Assembly: GCF_030409605.1 (NCBI RefSeq)
Contig: NZ_JAUFQG010000006.1
Coordinates: 496,001-560,000, forward strand
Source of the DNA: Simiduia curdlanivorans
GTDB lineage: Bacteria; Pseudomonadota; Gammaproteobacteria; Pseudomonadales; Cellvibrionaceae
Reading direction: 5' to 3'
Length of the DNA: 64,000 bases
A program made the translations under genes and the position numbers. Positions 8,132 to 17,014 of the stretch are shown here, one piece after another (position 1 is the first letter of the stretch; the number at the start of each line of letters is the position of its first letter). The notes beneath the pieces are model-generated. The model was not told where the DNA came from. It ran no database searches and was given only the letters and a program-made list of their open reading frames with translations.

Positions 8132-9796
8132 GTGAAAAAAACATCGTCCTACCTAAGCTCAACTATTAGCCTCATCACCTATCCACTAATAGCAATCGGT
8201 CTTGCTGCCTGCGCCTCATCAGCTGGCGACCAAAGTAATATGTCGGCCACAGAACAGCGCACAGCACGTATCGCTGAACTTCAGGTAGTGGATTGTTCTC
8301 TACCAGGACAAACTCGCATGCTAGGCAATACGCCTTACATGACGCCACGCCGCCCCGCTACGCTCACCGCGGCAGAATGTCAGACCCGCGGCGGCGAGTA
8401 TGTCGCCTATGATCGCGCCGATCTCAAAACAGCCTTAGCCGTTTGGATGCCGGCAGCGGAACAAGGTGACGCCGAGGCGCAAGTCAATGTCGGTGAAATT
8501 TTCGAAAAAGGCACAGGTGGTTCACCTAACTACGAAGCGGCCGCCATTTGGTACAAGAAAGCCGCCGACCAAGGCAATAAGCGCGGCCAATTTAATATTG
8601 GCACACTCTACGAGCAAGGCTTAGGGGTTGAAAAAGATCAAATTGCCGCCCTCGAATGGTACAGGCAAGCGTGGGGGTTACCGAAAGACGACTTGGTATT
8701 TCAATCCAGTGTGACGCGGCAGCAGGCTGAAATCACCGAGACACTAAACAAAGAGATCCGTAGCAAGAACCTTCAAATTAAGGCCATGAAAAACCAAATT
8801 GCCGAGCTAAACGCAAGTTTAGTCAAAGCAAATAACAGCGAACTCAAAGGCCAAATACAAGAGCTAAACGCCATCGTTTCACAACTCGAACAAGAAGCGA
8901 AAACGGCCCAGCAAAAAGTCGCTCTCTACCCACGCACCGACCAACTGGTTGTGCGCACGCCCACAGCAGCAACGGCGAGCGGGAAAGTGGCTGGCAAAAT
9001 AGAATCCATGGGCAGCACGTCAGATGTTTCGCTGAAAAACATTAACTTTGGAAAGTTTTATGCACTTGTTATTGGCGTGCAAAACTATGAAAACATTAAT
9101 AGCCTTGAAACCCCGATCAACGACATTAACGCCATAGCCGAAACGCTGACCGAGCGCTATAACTTTACCGTAACAAAAGTCATAAACGCCGACGATGTTG
9201 GCGTGATGGAAGCCATTAACAATATTAATGAAAAACTAACCGAGAATGACAACCTACTTATCTTCTACGCCGGTCACGGCGCGCGCTTAGCCTCAGGCGA
9301 CTCAGAAGCTGGCTATTGGTTGCCAACCAATGCCGAAGCACCGCCACGCGATACTTACTGGGTAGCCAATGAATTTGTCACCCGCCATCTAGCGCGCTTT
9401 AAAGCAAAGCGTGTATTGGTTGTAGCCGACTCTTGTTACTCGGGGCTTTTATCCAGCGCACCAGGTTTCTTGATGATGGGCGAAGACGGCAAATACACCG
9501 ACGAATACATTGCCTATAAAGCCGACAAACGCTCGAGATTACTGCTCACCTCAGGTGGCGACAATCCGGTATTGGATAGCGTAAACACCGGCCATTCGAT
9601 CTTCACGCAAGCATTTCTTAAAGCGTTAAATACCAATAAGGAAATATTTTCTGCGCCCGAATTATTTCTGCAGCTAAAAGCTGAGGTAACCAAGTCGGCG
9701 AAAGCCGTGAAGTTCAGCCAAACACCTGAATATAAAACCATTAAAGGTGCCGGCCACGAAGTGGGCGATTTCTTTTTTATTCCGAAAAAGTCTTAG
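8132..9796 (+). CDS. Lipoprotein with Sel1 repeats, coiled coil and caspase-like (C14) protease domain
   Basis: I place the start at the GTG at 8132: it has GGAG six bases upstream and gives a clean lipoprotein signal (MKK..., lipobox LAAC with Cys27). An ATG at 8120 is in frame. Order of parts in the 554-residue product: lipid-anchored N-terminus, two Sel1-type repeats near 105-185, a charged coiled coil near 200-260, then a caspase-like fold near 305-550. The catalytic dyad is visible as His382 in YAGHG and Cys435 in DSCYSG, both strongly conserved in clan CD proteases. Family knowledge: bacterial caspase homologues cut after basic or acidic residues and often act in signalling or cell death. 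Here the lipobox puts the protease outside the cytoplasm, facing the kinase's periplasmic domain. Substrate unknown. Confidence 0.9.
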   Translation: MKKTSSYLSSTISLITYPLIAIGLAACASSAGDQSNMSATEQRTARIAELQVVDCSLPGQTRMLGNTPYMTPRRPATLTAAECQTRGGEYVAYDRADLKTALAVWMPAAEQGDAEAQVNVGEIFEKGTGGSPNYEAAAIWYKKAADQGNKRGQFNIGTLYEQGLGVEKDQIAALEWYRQAWGLPKDDLVFQSSVTRQQAEITETLNKEIRSKNLQIKAMKNQIAELNASLVKANNSELKGQIQELNAIVSQLEQEAKTAQQKVALYPRTDQLVVRTPTAATASGKVAGKIESMGSTSDVSLKNINFGKFYALVIGVQNYENINSLETPINDINAIAETLTERYNFTVTKVINADDVGVMEAINNINEKLTENDNLLIFYAGHGARLASGDSEAGYWLPTNAEAPPRDTYWVANEFVTRHLARFKAKRVLVVADSCYSGLLSSAPGFLMMGEDGKYTDEYIAYKADKRSRLLLTSGGDNPVLDSVNTGHSIFTQAFLKALNTNKEIFSAPELFLQLKAEVTKSAKAVKFSQTPEYKTIKGAGHEVGDFFFIPKKS

Positions 9797-9830
9797 GCCA
9801 AGGTAACTGCAAAAAATAGGAAAGTCACAG

Positions 9831-11300
9831 ATGAGCACATTTACCTTTAACAAAACGCCCCTTACGCTGGCATTAACGGGCCTGCTGGTTACACCGGTTT
9901 TTGCAGACCTCGGCGAACTAGAAGGCCAATTCCAGTCAGAGCTCGAAGAGTTGTCGGCGCAGACCAACCAGGCCACTTACACGCAATTAAAAGAATTAGG
10001 CTGCAACGACCAAGATCGCACCCCTACCGACACTTGCAGCGCGGGTGTTTTTATCGTTTGGCAAAACGTGCGTGAATTAGTTCATACCGCCAATGAAATA
10101 ACTGGCACTGGGCCCACGGAATACAGCCTCGATACAGACTTAGAAGGCCTAGGCTTCGCCCTGCGCTGGACTGCCGGCGAAGAGTTTTCCAGCCAAGAGT
10201 CTATGACCAACAGCTTCACCAGTGGCCAACTTTCCAACCTAGCCTCTCGCGTTACCGCCTTGCGTGCGGGTGCACGTGGATTTGCCATCGCTGGCTGGTC
10301 TAATCCGGAGGGGAATAAATCGGCTTGGGCCGGCGGCCTAAATGCCGGGGACGACACAAGTGATGCATGGTCGCGCTGGGGTGGTTTTTTAAATGGCAGT
10401 TACACTTATGGCAATCAAGACCCAACAGAACGCGAAGATGCCTTTGATTTTGATGGCTCGGAAATCAACGGAGGCTTAGATTACCGTATTAACGAACACT
10501 GGATTGCAGGTGGTCTGGTGGGCCACCAAAACCAAGAAATTGATTTCGATTCGTCCTTAAGCATCGTTGATGGCGGCGTTACTATGAATGGCTGGTCAAT
10601 CATGCCCTTCGTAATGTTTCAAGGTGAACACTGGTACGGCAGCTTATCGGTTGGCTACCAACGTGCAGATTTCGACACCGAACGCAGCATCAAATATCCC
10701 TCGCTTAACCCTAATGTGGCCAGTGTAAATACTGTAGCAATCAGCACCAATACCGCCACCACATGGACCGCTAACTGGGCCGGGGGTTATAGCTTTAACA
10801 TTACCCAAGCGTTCACAATCGAGCCATCTATCGGTGTTAACTACCAAAAGGTTGGCATCAGTGACTACACCGAGCAAGACTTGCAAAACGATGGTTTTAA
10901 TTTTTTTGTACTCGAACAGAAAATTAAATCGCTCGAAACTACTTTCGCCGTGAAAGCCCAGTATGTCGTCAATACTGCTTACGGGGTGTTTATCCCCTAC
11001 ATAAATTTGCAAGCTTTTGCCCAACATGAAACCGACGATCGCTATATTGATGCCATTTATGCCGATGCACTCTCTACCCTTACCGATAGCGCACGTTTTT
11101 CGCTACCCACTAATGCACCCGACAGCGATTACAAAATTTACGGTTTAGGACTTGCTGCGGTGTTACGCGGCGCCAGCCAAAAAACCTTAGATGGGCCAGC
11201 CAGCGGTGGCATTCAAGCATTTGTTAATTACCGCGAAGTTTTGGCAGTAGGCAACTACAAACAAATAATTATCGCGGGCGGCTTGCGCTACGAATTTTAA
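9831..11300 (+). CDS. Autotransporter-type outer-membrane beta-barrel protein, copy 1
   Basis: 489 residues with a signal peptide cut near Ala25 (PVFA). After it comes a helical region of about 130 residues with the conserved stretch WQNVRELVHTANEITG, then from about 180 to the end a barrel of autotransporter type, ending in GLRYEF with the terminal Phe expected for BAM recognition. There is no long passenger domain. It lies 34 bases after the caspase gene with an AGGAAA ribosome site, so it belongs to the same operon. A close paralogue sits at 17015-18544. Possible roles are a surface pore or a platform for the large neighbouring lipoprotein; neither is shown by the sequence. The barrel call is firm, the function open. 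Confidence 0.82.
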   Translation: MSTFTFNKTPLTLALTGLLVTPVFADLGELEGQFQSELEELSAQTNQATYTQLKELGCNDQDRTPTDTCSAGVFIVWQNVRELVHTANEITGTGPTEYSLDTDLEGLGFALRWTAGEEFSSQESMTNSFTSGQLSNLASRVTALRAGARGFAIAGWSNPEGNKSAWAGGLNAGDDTSDAWSRWGGFLNGSYTYGNQDPTEREDAFDFDGSEINGGLDYRINEHWIAGGLVGHQNQEIDFDSSLSIVDGGVTMNGWSIMPFVMFQGEHWYGSLSVGYQRADFDTERSIKYPSLNPNVASVNTVAISTNTATTWTANWAGGYSFNITQAFTIEPSIGVNYQKVGISDYTEQDLQNDGFNFFVLEQKIKSLETTFAVKAQYVVNTAYGVFIPYINLQAFAQHETDDRYIDAIYADALSTLTDSARFSLPTNAPDSDYKIYGLGLAAVLRGASQKTLDGPASGGIQAFVNYREVLAVGNYKQIIIAGGLRYEF

Positions 11301-11344
11301 TTTAATTTCAAGTTACTGCACACGCAATGGACAGAGTACACACC

Positions 11345-14300
11345 ATGGAATCTACACTTCATAACATGCGTTTAGGCCTTGTAGCACTACCTTTAATCGC
11401 CTCTCTCAGTCTGGTCGGTTGTGGCGGCGATAGCAAAGGCAAGGTTGGCTACCAAGAAGACGACCTACCGCCGGTGGCGCAATTGTCCGTACTTGGCGCT
11501 ATTGCCAAGGGTAGCAGCTACCGTGTGCGCTCAAACAGCGAAGTTGTGCTTACCGGTAAAGACAGTTTTAGCGACTATGCCCCCATATTGGAATACAAGT
11601 GGCGACAGGTTTCCGGCACCCCGGTAACCCTCGTGGAAAGAACCTCAAATGCCGTCGCTTTTACCGCACCACCAGTGAAAACCAATAATTTACTGACCTT
11701 TGAGCTTACCGCGATTGACGGGAACGACAATTCCGATACGGCGCAAATCCATATCGAAGTGTACGCCATCAACGATGTGGATCACTTTTTGGCAGACCCT
11801 GCCACGCCAGACCACAGCCTTCGCTTATTAGCCGCGCTGCAAGCGGGTAGCACCACCGGCAATGAACCAGAGCCAATTGCACTCGAGGTGGAAACTATTG
11901 CCCACTGGCAAAACCGCGACGGCGATTTAGATCAAATATCGGTATACACAGAGCAAGTTAACGCCCTATTTCCTGCTAACTTTTCGACGCCGGCTAACTA
12001 CGACCCGTTAACTGAACCTAAAAACCCGAGTTTCACAATTCAACTAGCACGCCTTAATGCCGATGACATTAACAAAAACTTTGAAACTGAAAACCGCAAC
12101 AGGCGGCTAGACCCCTACAACATCAGCACCGCCTATTTAGAAATTCAAGTTCGCGTGGTAAGCGCCAATCTGGGCTTCGAATTATTCGCCCTCGACAACG
12201 ACGGTCAGACCTTAGTTGCCAGTGACCTGGAGCCAAGTTCAGGTGTTAGCTCAGCGCAAGCCACGTTAAAAGCGGCACAAGCTGGTCTAGCCAAAACAAT
12301 CATTAATGCCAATCAATTGAGCGCACCTAGTAATAGCACAAACAACAATACCAACGGATCGCTACTGCAAACTTGGTTGGGCCAAAACAGCGTAAACCTA
12401 TTAACCAACAATGTATTAAATCAACTGGGAATAGAAAATAACGTAACGGCCAGTAATTACTACGCCTTAATAGACCCAGAGGGCAATTTTGCCACACTGG
12501 ACAACTGGCTAATTTACGCTGGCTTTAACGATGCCAACGGCAAAGCCATTTCAGACCCGAGTATTGCGCACGCACTCTATGTCAACAATTACGACCTCGG
12601 CTTCGGCCGCGATATGTATTTACGCAAAGCCGACAATGGCAATGTTTACTCTTACGTTACCAACTACCCAACGGTGGAAACAGGTTTAGAACAGCGACAA
12701 GAGTTCGCCGTTGTTGCCATGGAATACAGCGAAAACCCTGACCCAGCAGGAGCAAACCCTAAAATTGTAAAGTTCTGGTCCTTTATTCAAGACGAGCGCA
12801 GCGGCAAGTTCGTGCGCGTAAACAGCATGAACTTTGACGGCAGGGGCGAACAATTTTTACCGAATGTGTGTACGGCCTGCCACCAGAGCTACCCCGGTGT
12901 GGGCAAGCAATTTTTGGATCTAGCCGACGCTGACCTAGGCGCTACTTTTATTCCGTGGGATCTCGATTCCTTCCTTTATACCAAGGCGCAAGACCCAAAT
13001 TTAGTTGAGCCCAGTTTAAAGGTAACAGAGCTAAACAAGGAAAAAATCGAGCGTTTTAGTCGCGAAAACCAAGAAGCCGAATTTAAAAAGTTAAACCTCG
13101 GCGCGCTAGCCACTTATCTTGGCGAACCCGAGCGACACGCGGCGGCCACTGCGCTGATACACGGCTGGTACGGCGATGAAGCGCTGGAATTACCGGTGGA
13201 TCAACTACCGGAAGACAGCACCTTTAACGGCGCCTATACCCAACCGGGCTGGGCCGCCGAGCCGGAGCTTTACCACAAGGTGTTTGCCCGCAACTGCCGT
13301 ATATGCCACACCCAGATGGCTAACGAGAAAACTAATTTCGACAGCTATGATGAGCTTTTTAACAACGAAAAACTTGTAGAATACACCTACGTTCAAGGCT
13401 TAATGCCCTTGGCGCGTTTGTCCATGGATCGCTTTTGGGTGTCCTATCAAAACGATGCGCAAGCGCCAGCCGACCTGTTGCGCGAACACATCATTGCGCG
13501 CGGCGATACCAATCTAACGCTAGACACCTTTCCCGGTACGCCACTGGCACAATTCACTGCAACCCCAGCTAACCCCAACATAGATCAAAGCGTCGTACTC
13601 GATGCCAGCGCCAGTAAATTTGCCAAAGATTTTCTTTGGCAAATTACCAACAAGCCAGATAATTCGATGACCAGCTTGGTGAACAGCACAGGCCTCACCA
13701 GCTCGTTTAACCCAGACACCCCAGCCGGAGACTACGAAGTCACCTTAACGGTCACCAATGCGGATGGCGAACAAGCCAGCAGCAGCCAAACTATTAGCAC
13801 CCAAGACAGAACTCCCCTAGCCGATTGCATAGCGGCCAACACGTCAAGTTTAACCAATGAAGGCGCATTGCAAATTCCCGTGGTTGCCCGTATGACCGAG
13901 CTCGGCGATGGCCAGGTGCGCATTGCCACCCTCGGTCAAGGCAGTTTAGGTAGCGCAACCCTAAACAGCGACGGCCAAGGCTTTGACTACGCATTAAACG
14001 ATCCATTTGTGCGCGGTGTGGATCAGGTAACCTTCGCGCTGCAAGACCTGAACGGCACAGCCTCACAACCAGGCGCGGGCTGCAGCGGTTTATCTGTCGT
14101 GCAAATAGACACCAGCACAGCGGGGACTTTTGCGCCTAGCACCCTAGCGGCAAGCGTACACCCGAGCCTTGATACCTCAGCGATTCAAGTTAACTGGCAA
14201 GCGCCCTCTGCCATTGCGCCAGATAGCTACAAGGTTTTTCGCGATGGAGTTGAAATTGCCGACCTGACCAGCACCAGCTTTACCGATACCGGCCTAACAT

Positions 14301-16534
14301 CGGCAAGTAGTTATAGCTATACCGCGCGCAGTGTCGTGAATGGGTTTGTCTCGAACCCATCCAGTCAAGCGAGCGCCACTACCCTCGCCCTAAGCCCGCG
14401 CAATCCGGTGGCAACTGCTACCTCGTCCACCGGCGTTAGCGTGAGTTGGGATCTACCCCTAGGCAACAATGCCAACCTAGCTGATCCAACCCAATATTCG
14501 CTGGCACGCAGCCAAGCCAATTATCCCGCCACGCCAGCACTACCCAGTAGCATGGTTCAATCCAACTTAACCAGCACCAGCACTAACGACAGCGGGCTCA
14601 CCCCCGGCACCAGTTATCGCTACGCAGTGGCGGCGCAAACCAGCCTTGAATCATCAAACCTGGTGGCAACCAGCAGTGTCACTACGCCGCCATTACCAGT
14701 CTCCAACCTTGCGGTTAACCCCGGTGATGACGCGCGAACCCAAGTAGTTGTAGATTGGACTGCTCCAACCGGCCATGTAAGCCATTACGTCCTAGCTCGC
14801 CGCGAAGGCAGTGGTAATTACGCAGAAATTGCCACACCAGCCACCACTCAATATGTAGATTTAGGTTTAAACGAGAGCAGTACTTACACCTATCAAGTAA
14901 CCAGTGCGGCAGGCAGTGTTTACTCGAACACACAGAGCTCGTCAGACATCACCACGGCCTCAGCTGGCGACGGCCAACCGAGCGATTTTGCAGCAAATGT
15001 CAACGCGGCCAGCTACACCAATGCGTCACAAATTGTTCTAACCTGGACACCGCCGGTAGCCTTTACACCCGACAGCTACATACTGCGCCGAGATAATAAC
15101 GACGGCAATTTTGTGGTGGTTGCCAGCTGCTGCTTGGGCAGTGCGAACAGCTACACCGATACCGGACTCAATCCGGCATCCACTCACAACTACCAACTCA
15201 TCGCAGAAATCGGCGGTGTTGAATCGCCACTGGTTACCGACATCGCCAGCACGCTGGCGCTGGCGCCTAACTTTAACTCGGCAATCACAAACAGCAGCAC
15301 CCAAATTACCTTGAGCTGGGGCTCACCGGCAGCCGAGGTAGAAAGCTACACCCTTTCGCGCACCGGACTTACGGTCAACAATGCCGTGCCGGGCTATGTA
15401 GACACGGGTTTGACGCCAGGCAAGTCTTACCTTTATACGGTAACGGCGTTGCAGGGCAGCAGCAGTGCTGCGTCCACACGCAGTGCCGCCACCGCCCCAA
15501 CAGCGCCCAGCGCCCTGGGCATTAGCGCGATAAGCACCACCAGTTTGCAGCTTAATTGGACTGCGGCAACAGGCAACGACAACGACGGTGCCATTGTTTA
15601 CGACATCTATCGCAGCGACGATGGCTATAGTTCCGCCATTGCCAGCAACGTTGTAAGCACCAGCTTTCTCAATACCGGTCTCACACCAGCCACTAACTAT
15701 GGCTACCGCGTATTTGCCAAGGCAAACGCTGAATTATCGAAAACTTACACCAGCGCCAGCCTAAGCACTCTGGCCGCGGCGCCCACGCTAACCAGTGCGG
15801 CGGCAGTTAGTGGTAACACCAGCACTATCGTATTGAGCTGGCCAGCGCGAAGCAGTAGCGCCATCACCGGTTTCAATGTCTATCGTAGCGACGACGGCTA
15901 CACCACCCCAGTATTGAGCAACGTGGCGGGTACTAGCACGGGCGCCACCAACACGGGCCTGAGCGTAGCGACCAGTTATAGCTACCGAATCACGGCCCTT
16001 ACCAGCGGGGGCGAGTCGGCGGTATCGAACACGGCTTCTGGCGCAACTTACCCCGCCGTACCCACGGGCGTCTCGGCGACGGTAGACAGCACCAGCCAAA
16101 TCACGGTGAATTGGTCAGCGGCCGGCAATGGCGCCAACGTGCGCTACACGGTGATTCCCTCTTCAGGAAGTCTGGTGAGTAATATCAACGGTGTCAGTCG
16201 CGCCATGACCGGTCTGACTAGCCACACCAACTACACCTTTAGGGTAACCGCGAATGCTAATGGCCTTAGTTCAAACGCGTCTAGCCCAAGCGCCAACGTG
16301 CGAACATTGACCTCCTATGCAGATGTTCAAACTCAAGTTGTGGATGTGGTTGGATGCACGAGCTGCCACCTGAGCACAGATGCAAATACCAAAACCCGTA
16401 TTATCAATTTCCAGGCCTGTATCACTAACGATACAGACCTGAGCGATTGTTCAGCGAGTATGGTGGGCGTTTCAATCACCGGAGCACAGCGCCAATTGAT
16501 TGTTGATTGGTTTACCGACGGCCAACAAAACTAA
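11345..16534 (+). CDS. Giant lipoprotein with PKD/Ig-like domains, three c-heme motifs and eight FN3 repeats
   Basis: About 1729 residues from the ATG at 11345 (an upstream ATG at 11327 only adds six residues). The lipobox LVGC puts the lipid on Cys26. Then: an Ig/PKD-like domain (about 40-145), an unassigned region, a cytochrome-like part with heme motifs CTACH (Cys509) and CRICH (Cys651) and a possible Met ligand in GLMPLA near 685, a PKD domain (about 740-830), and eight fibronectin III-like repeats from about 930 to 1655. A last motif, CTSCH (Cys1671), lies near the C-terminus. Such proteins are exported and often surface exposed; the FN3 array would act as a stalk between two redox ends. 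A strong terminator follows directly. The function is unknown; redox sensing or extracellular electron transfer is inference. Confidence 0.82.
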   Translation: MESTLHNMRLGLVALPLIASLSLVGCGGDSKGKVGYQEDDLPPVAQLSVLGAIAKGSSYRVRSNSEVVLTGKDSFSDYAPILEYKWRQVSGTPVTLVERTSNAVAFTAPPVKTNNLLTFELTAIDGNDNSDTAQIHIEVYAINDVDHFLADPATPDHSLRLLAALQAGSTTGNEPEPIALEVETIAHWQNRDGDLDQISVYTEQVNALFPANFSTPANYDPLTEPKNPSFTIQLARLNADDINKNFETENRNRRLDPYNISTAYLEIQVRVVSANLGFELFALDNDGQTLVASDLEPSSGVSSAQATLKAAQAGLAKTIINANQLSAPSNSTNNNTNGSLLQTWLGQNSVNLLTNNVLNQLGIENNVTASNYYALIDPEGNFATLDNWLIYAGFNDANGKAISDPSIAHALYVNNYDLGFGRDMYLRKADNGNVYSYVTNYPTVETGLEQRQEFAVVAMEYSENPDPAGANPKIVKFWSFIQDERSGKFVRVNSMNFDGRGEQFLPNVCTACHQSYPGVGKQFLDLADADLGATFIPWDLDSFLYTKAQDPNLVEPSLKVTELNKEKIERFSRENQEAEFKKLNLGALATYLGEPERHAAATALIHGWYGDEALELPVDQLPEDSTFNGAYTQPGWAAEPELYHKVFARNCRICHTQMANEKTNFDSYDELFNNEKLVEYTYVQGLMPLARLSMDRFWVSYQNDAQAPADLLREHIIARGDTNLTLDTFPGTPLAQFTATPANPNIDQSVVLDASASKFAKDFLWQITNKPDNSMTSLVNSTGLTSSFNPDTPAGDYEVTLTVTNADGEQASSSQTISTQDRTPLADCIAANTSSLTNEGALQIPVVARMTELGDGQVRIATLGQGSLGSATLNSDGQGFDYALNDPFVRGVDQVTFALQDLNGTASQPGAGCSGLSVVQIDTSTAGTFAPSTLAASVHPSLDTSAIQVNWQAPSAIAPDSYKVFRDGVEIADLTSTSFTDTGLTSASSYSYTARSVVNGFVSNPSSQASATTLALSPRNPVATATSSTGVSVSWDLPLGNNANLADPTQYSLARSQANYPATPALPSSMVQSNLTSTSTNDSGLTPGTSYRYAVAAQTSLESSNLVATSSVTTPPLPVSNLAVNPGDDARTQVVVDWTAPTGHVSHYVLARREGSGNYAEIATPATTQYVDLGLNESSTYTYQVTSAAGSVYSNTQSSSDITTASAGDGQPSDFAANVNAASYTNASQIVLTWTPPVAFTPDSYILRRDNNDGNFVVVASCCLGSANSYTDTGLNPASTHNYQLIAEIGGVESPLVTDIASTLALAPNFNSAITNSSTQITLSWGSPAAEVESYTLSRTGLTVNNAVPGYVDTGLTPGKSYLYTVTALQGSSSAASTRSAATAPTAPSALGISAISTTSLQLNWTAATGNDNDGAIVYDIYRSDDGYSSAIASNVVSTSFLNTGLTPATNYGYRVFAKANAELSKTYTSASLSTLAAAPTLTSAAAVSGNTSTIVLSWPARSSSAITGFNVYRSDDGYTTPVLSNVAGTSTGATNTGLSVATSYSYRITALTSGGESAVSNTASGATYPAVPTGVSATVDSTSQITVNWSAAGNGANVRYTVIPSSGSLVSNINGVSRAMTGLTSHTNYTFRVTANANGLSSNASSPSANVRTLTSYADVQTQVVDVVGCTSCHLSTDANTKTRIINFQACITNDTDLSDCSASMVGVSITGAQRQLIVDWFTDGQQN

Positions 16535-16540
16535 CGAATA

Positions 16541-16580
16541 CCTCTGGCGCCAAAGTCTGTTGGCGCCAGAGGCTTATTTA
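16541..16580 (+). terminator. Rho-independent-like terminator after the giant lipoprotein gene
   Basis: A perfect 13-base-pair stem (16541-16553 with 16560-16572, arm CCTCTGGCGCCAA) with a 6-base loop begins six bases after the stop codon. The T-tract is weak (CTTATTTA). It marks the likely end of the FHA-kinase-caspase-barrel-lipoprotein transcript and separates it from the second barrel gene. Confidence 0.75.
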
Positions 16581-17014
16581 CTGATGCCAAGTTTTTACAC
16601 CATCTATCGACTAGTGTGTATCGGTTTTGATCAACCCAAGTAAGCCAATATGAAACGCCTCCCTCTCACAGCCTTTCTAAATAAGCTCTCCTTTGACCGC
16701 CTAGCTTAGCCTCACGCGCAGCGAAAAAAACCTTACCTGTCGGCACAATGAAAAAACATTGGGGGCATCAAACGACAACGAGCAGGCAAACCCATGTACC
16801 TCTTAACACTATCGTACGGTTTTGGCGGATAAAGTTCACAAATAGCCCTTCTGCACCCAAAAGCGCCTAGCCGGCAAGTTCTAGTGCCGGTAAAATGCGC
16901 GCTACAAGACTCGTGCCCGCGCCGCGACAACGCCAGACGTTAATAACTTACTAAAATAGAGTTTTTAACTCGGCGGTTAAGGCTCACTTACCAAACACCT
17001 CATAAGGAAATGAC
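16581..17014. other. 434-base non-coding gap with a hairpin
   Basis: No convincing gene is visible on either strand. A short hairpin with arms CCGGCA and TGCCGG (16871-16890) is present, and the ribosome site of the next gene (ATAAGGAA) lies at the right end. The length suggests an independent promoter for the second barrel gene, but I could not identify clear -35 and -10 boxes. Confidence 0.4.

Noticed and set aside
5500..9796. A type VI secretion link for the FHA and kinase genes
   Set aside because: Fha and PpkA occur in T6SS clusters, but none of the T6SS core genes (tssB, tssC, hcp, vgrG and others) is in the window.
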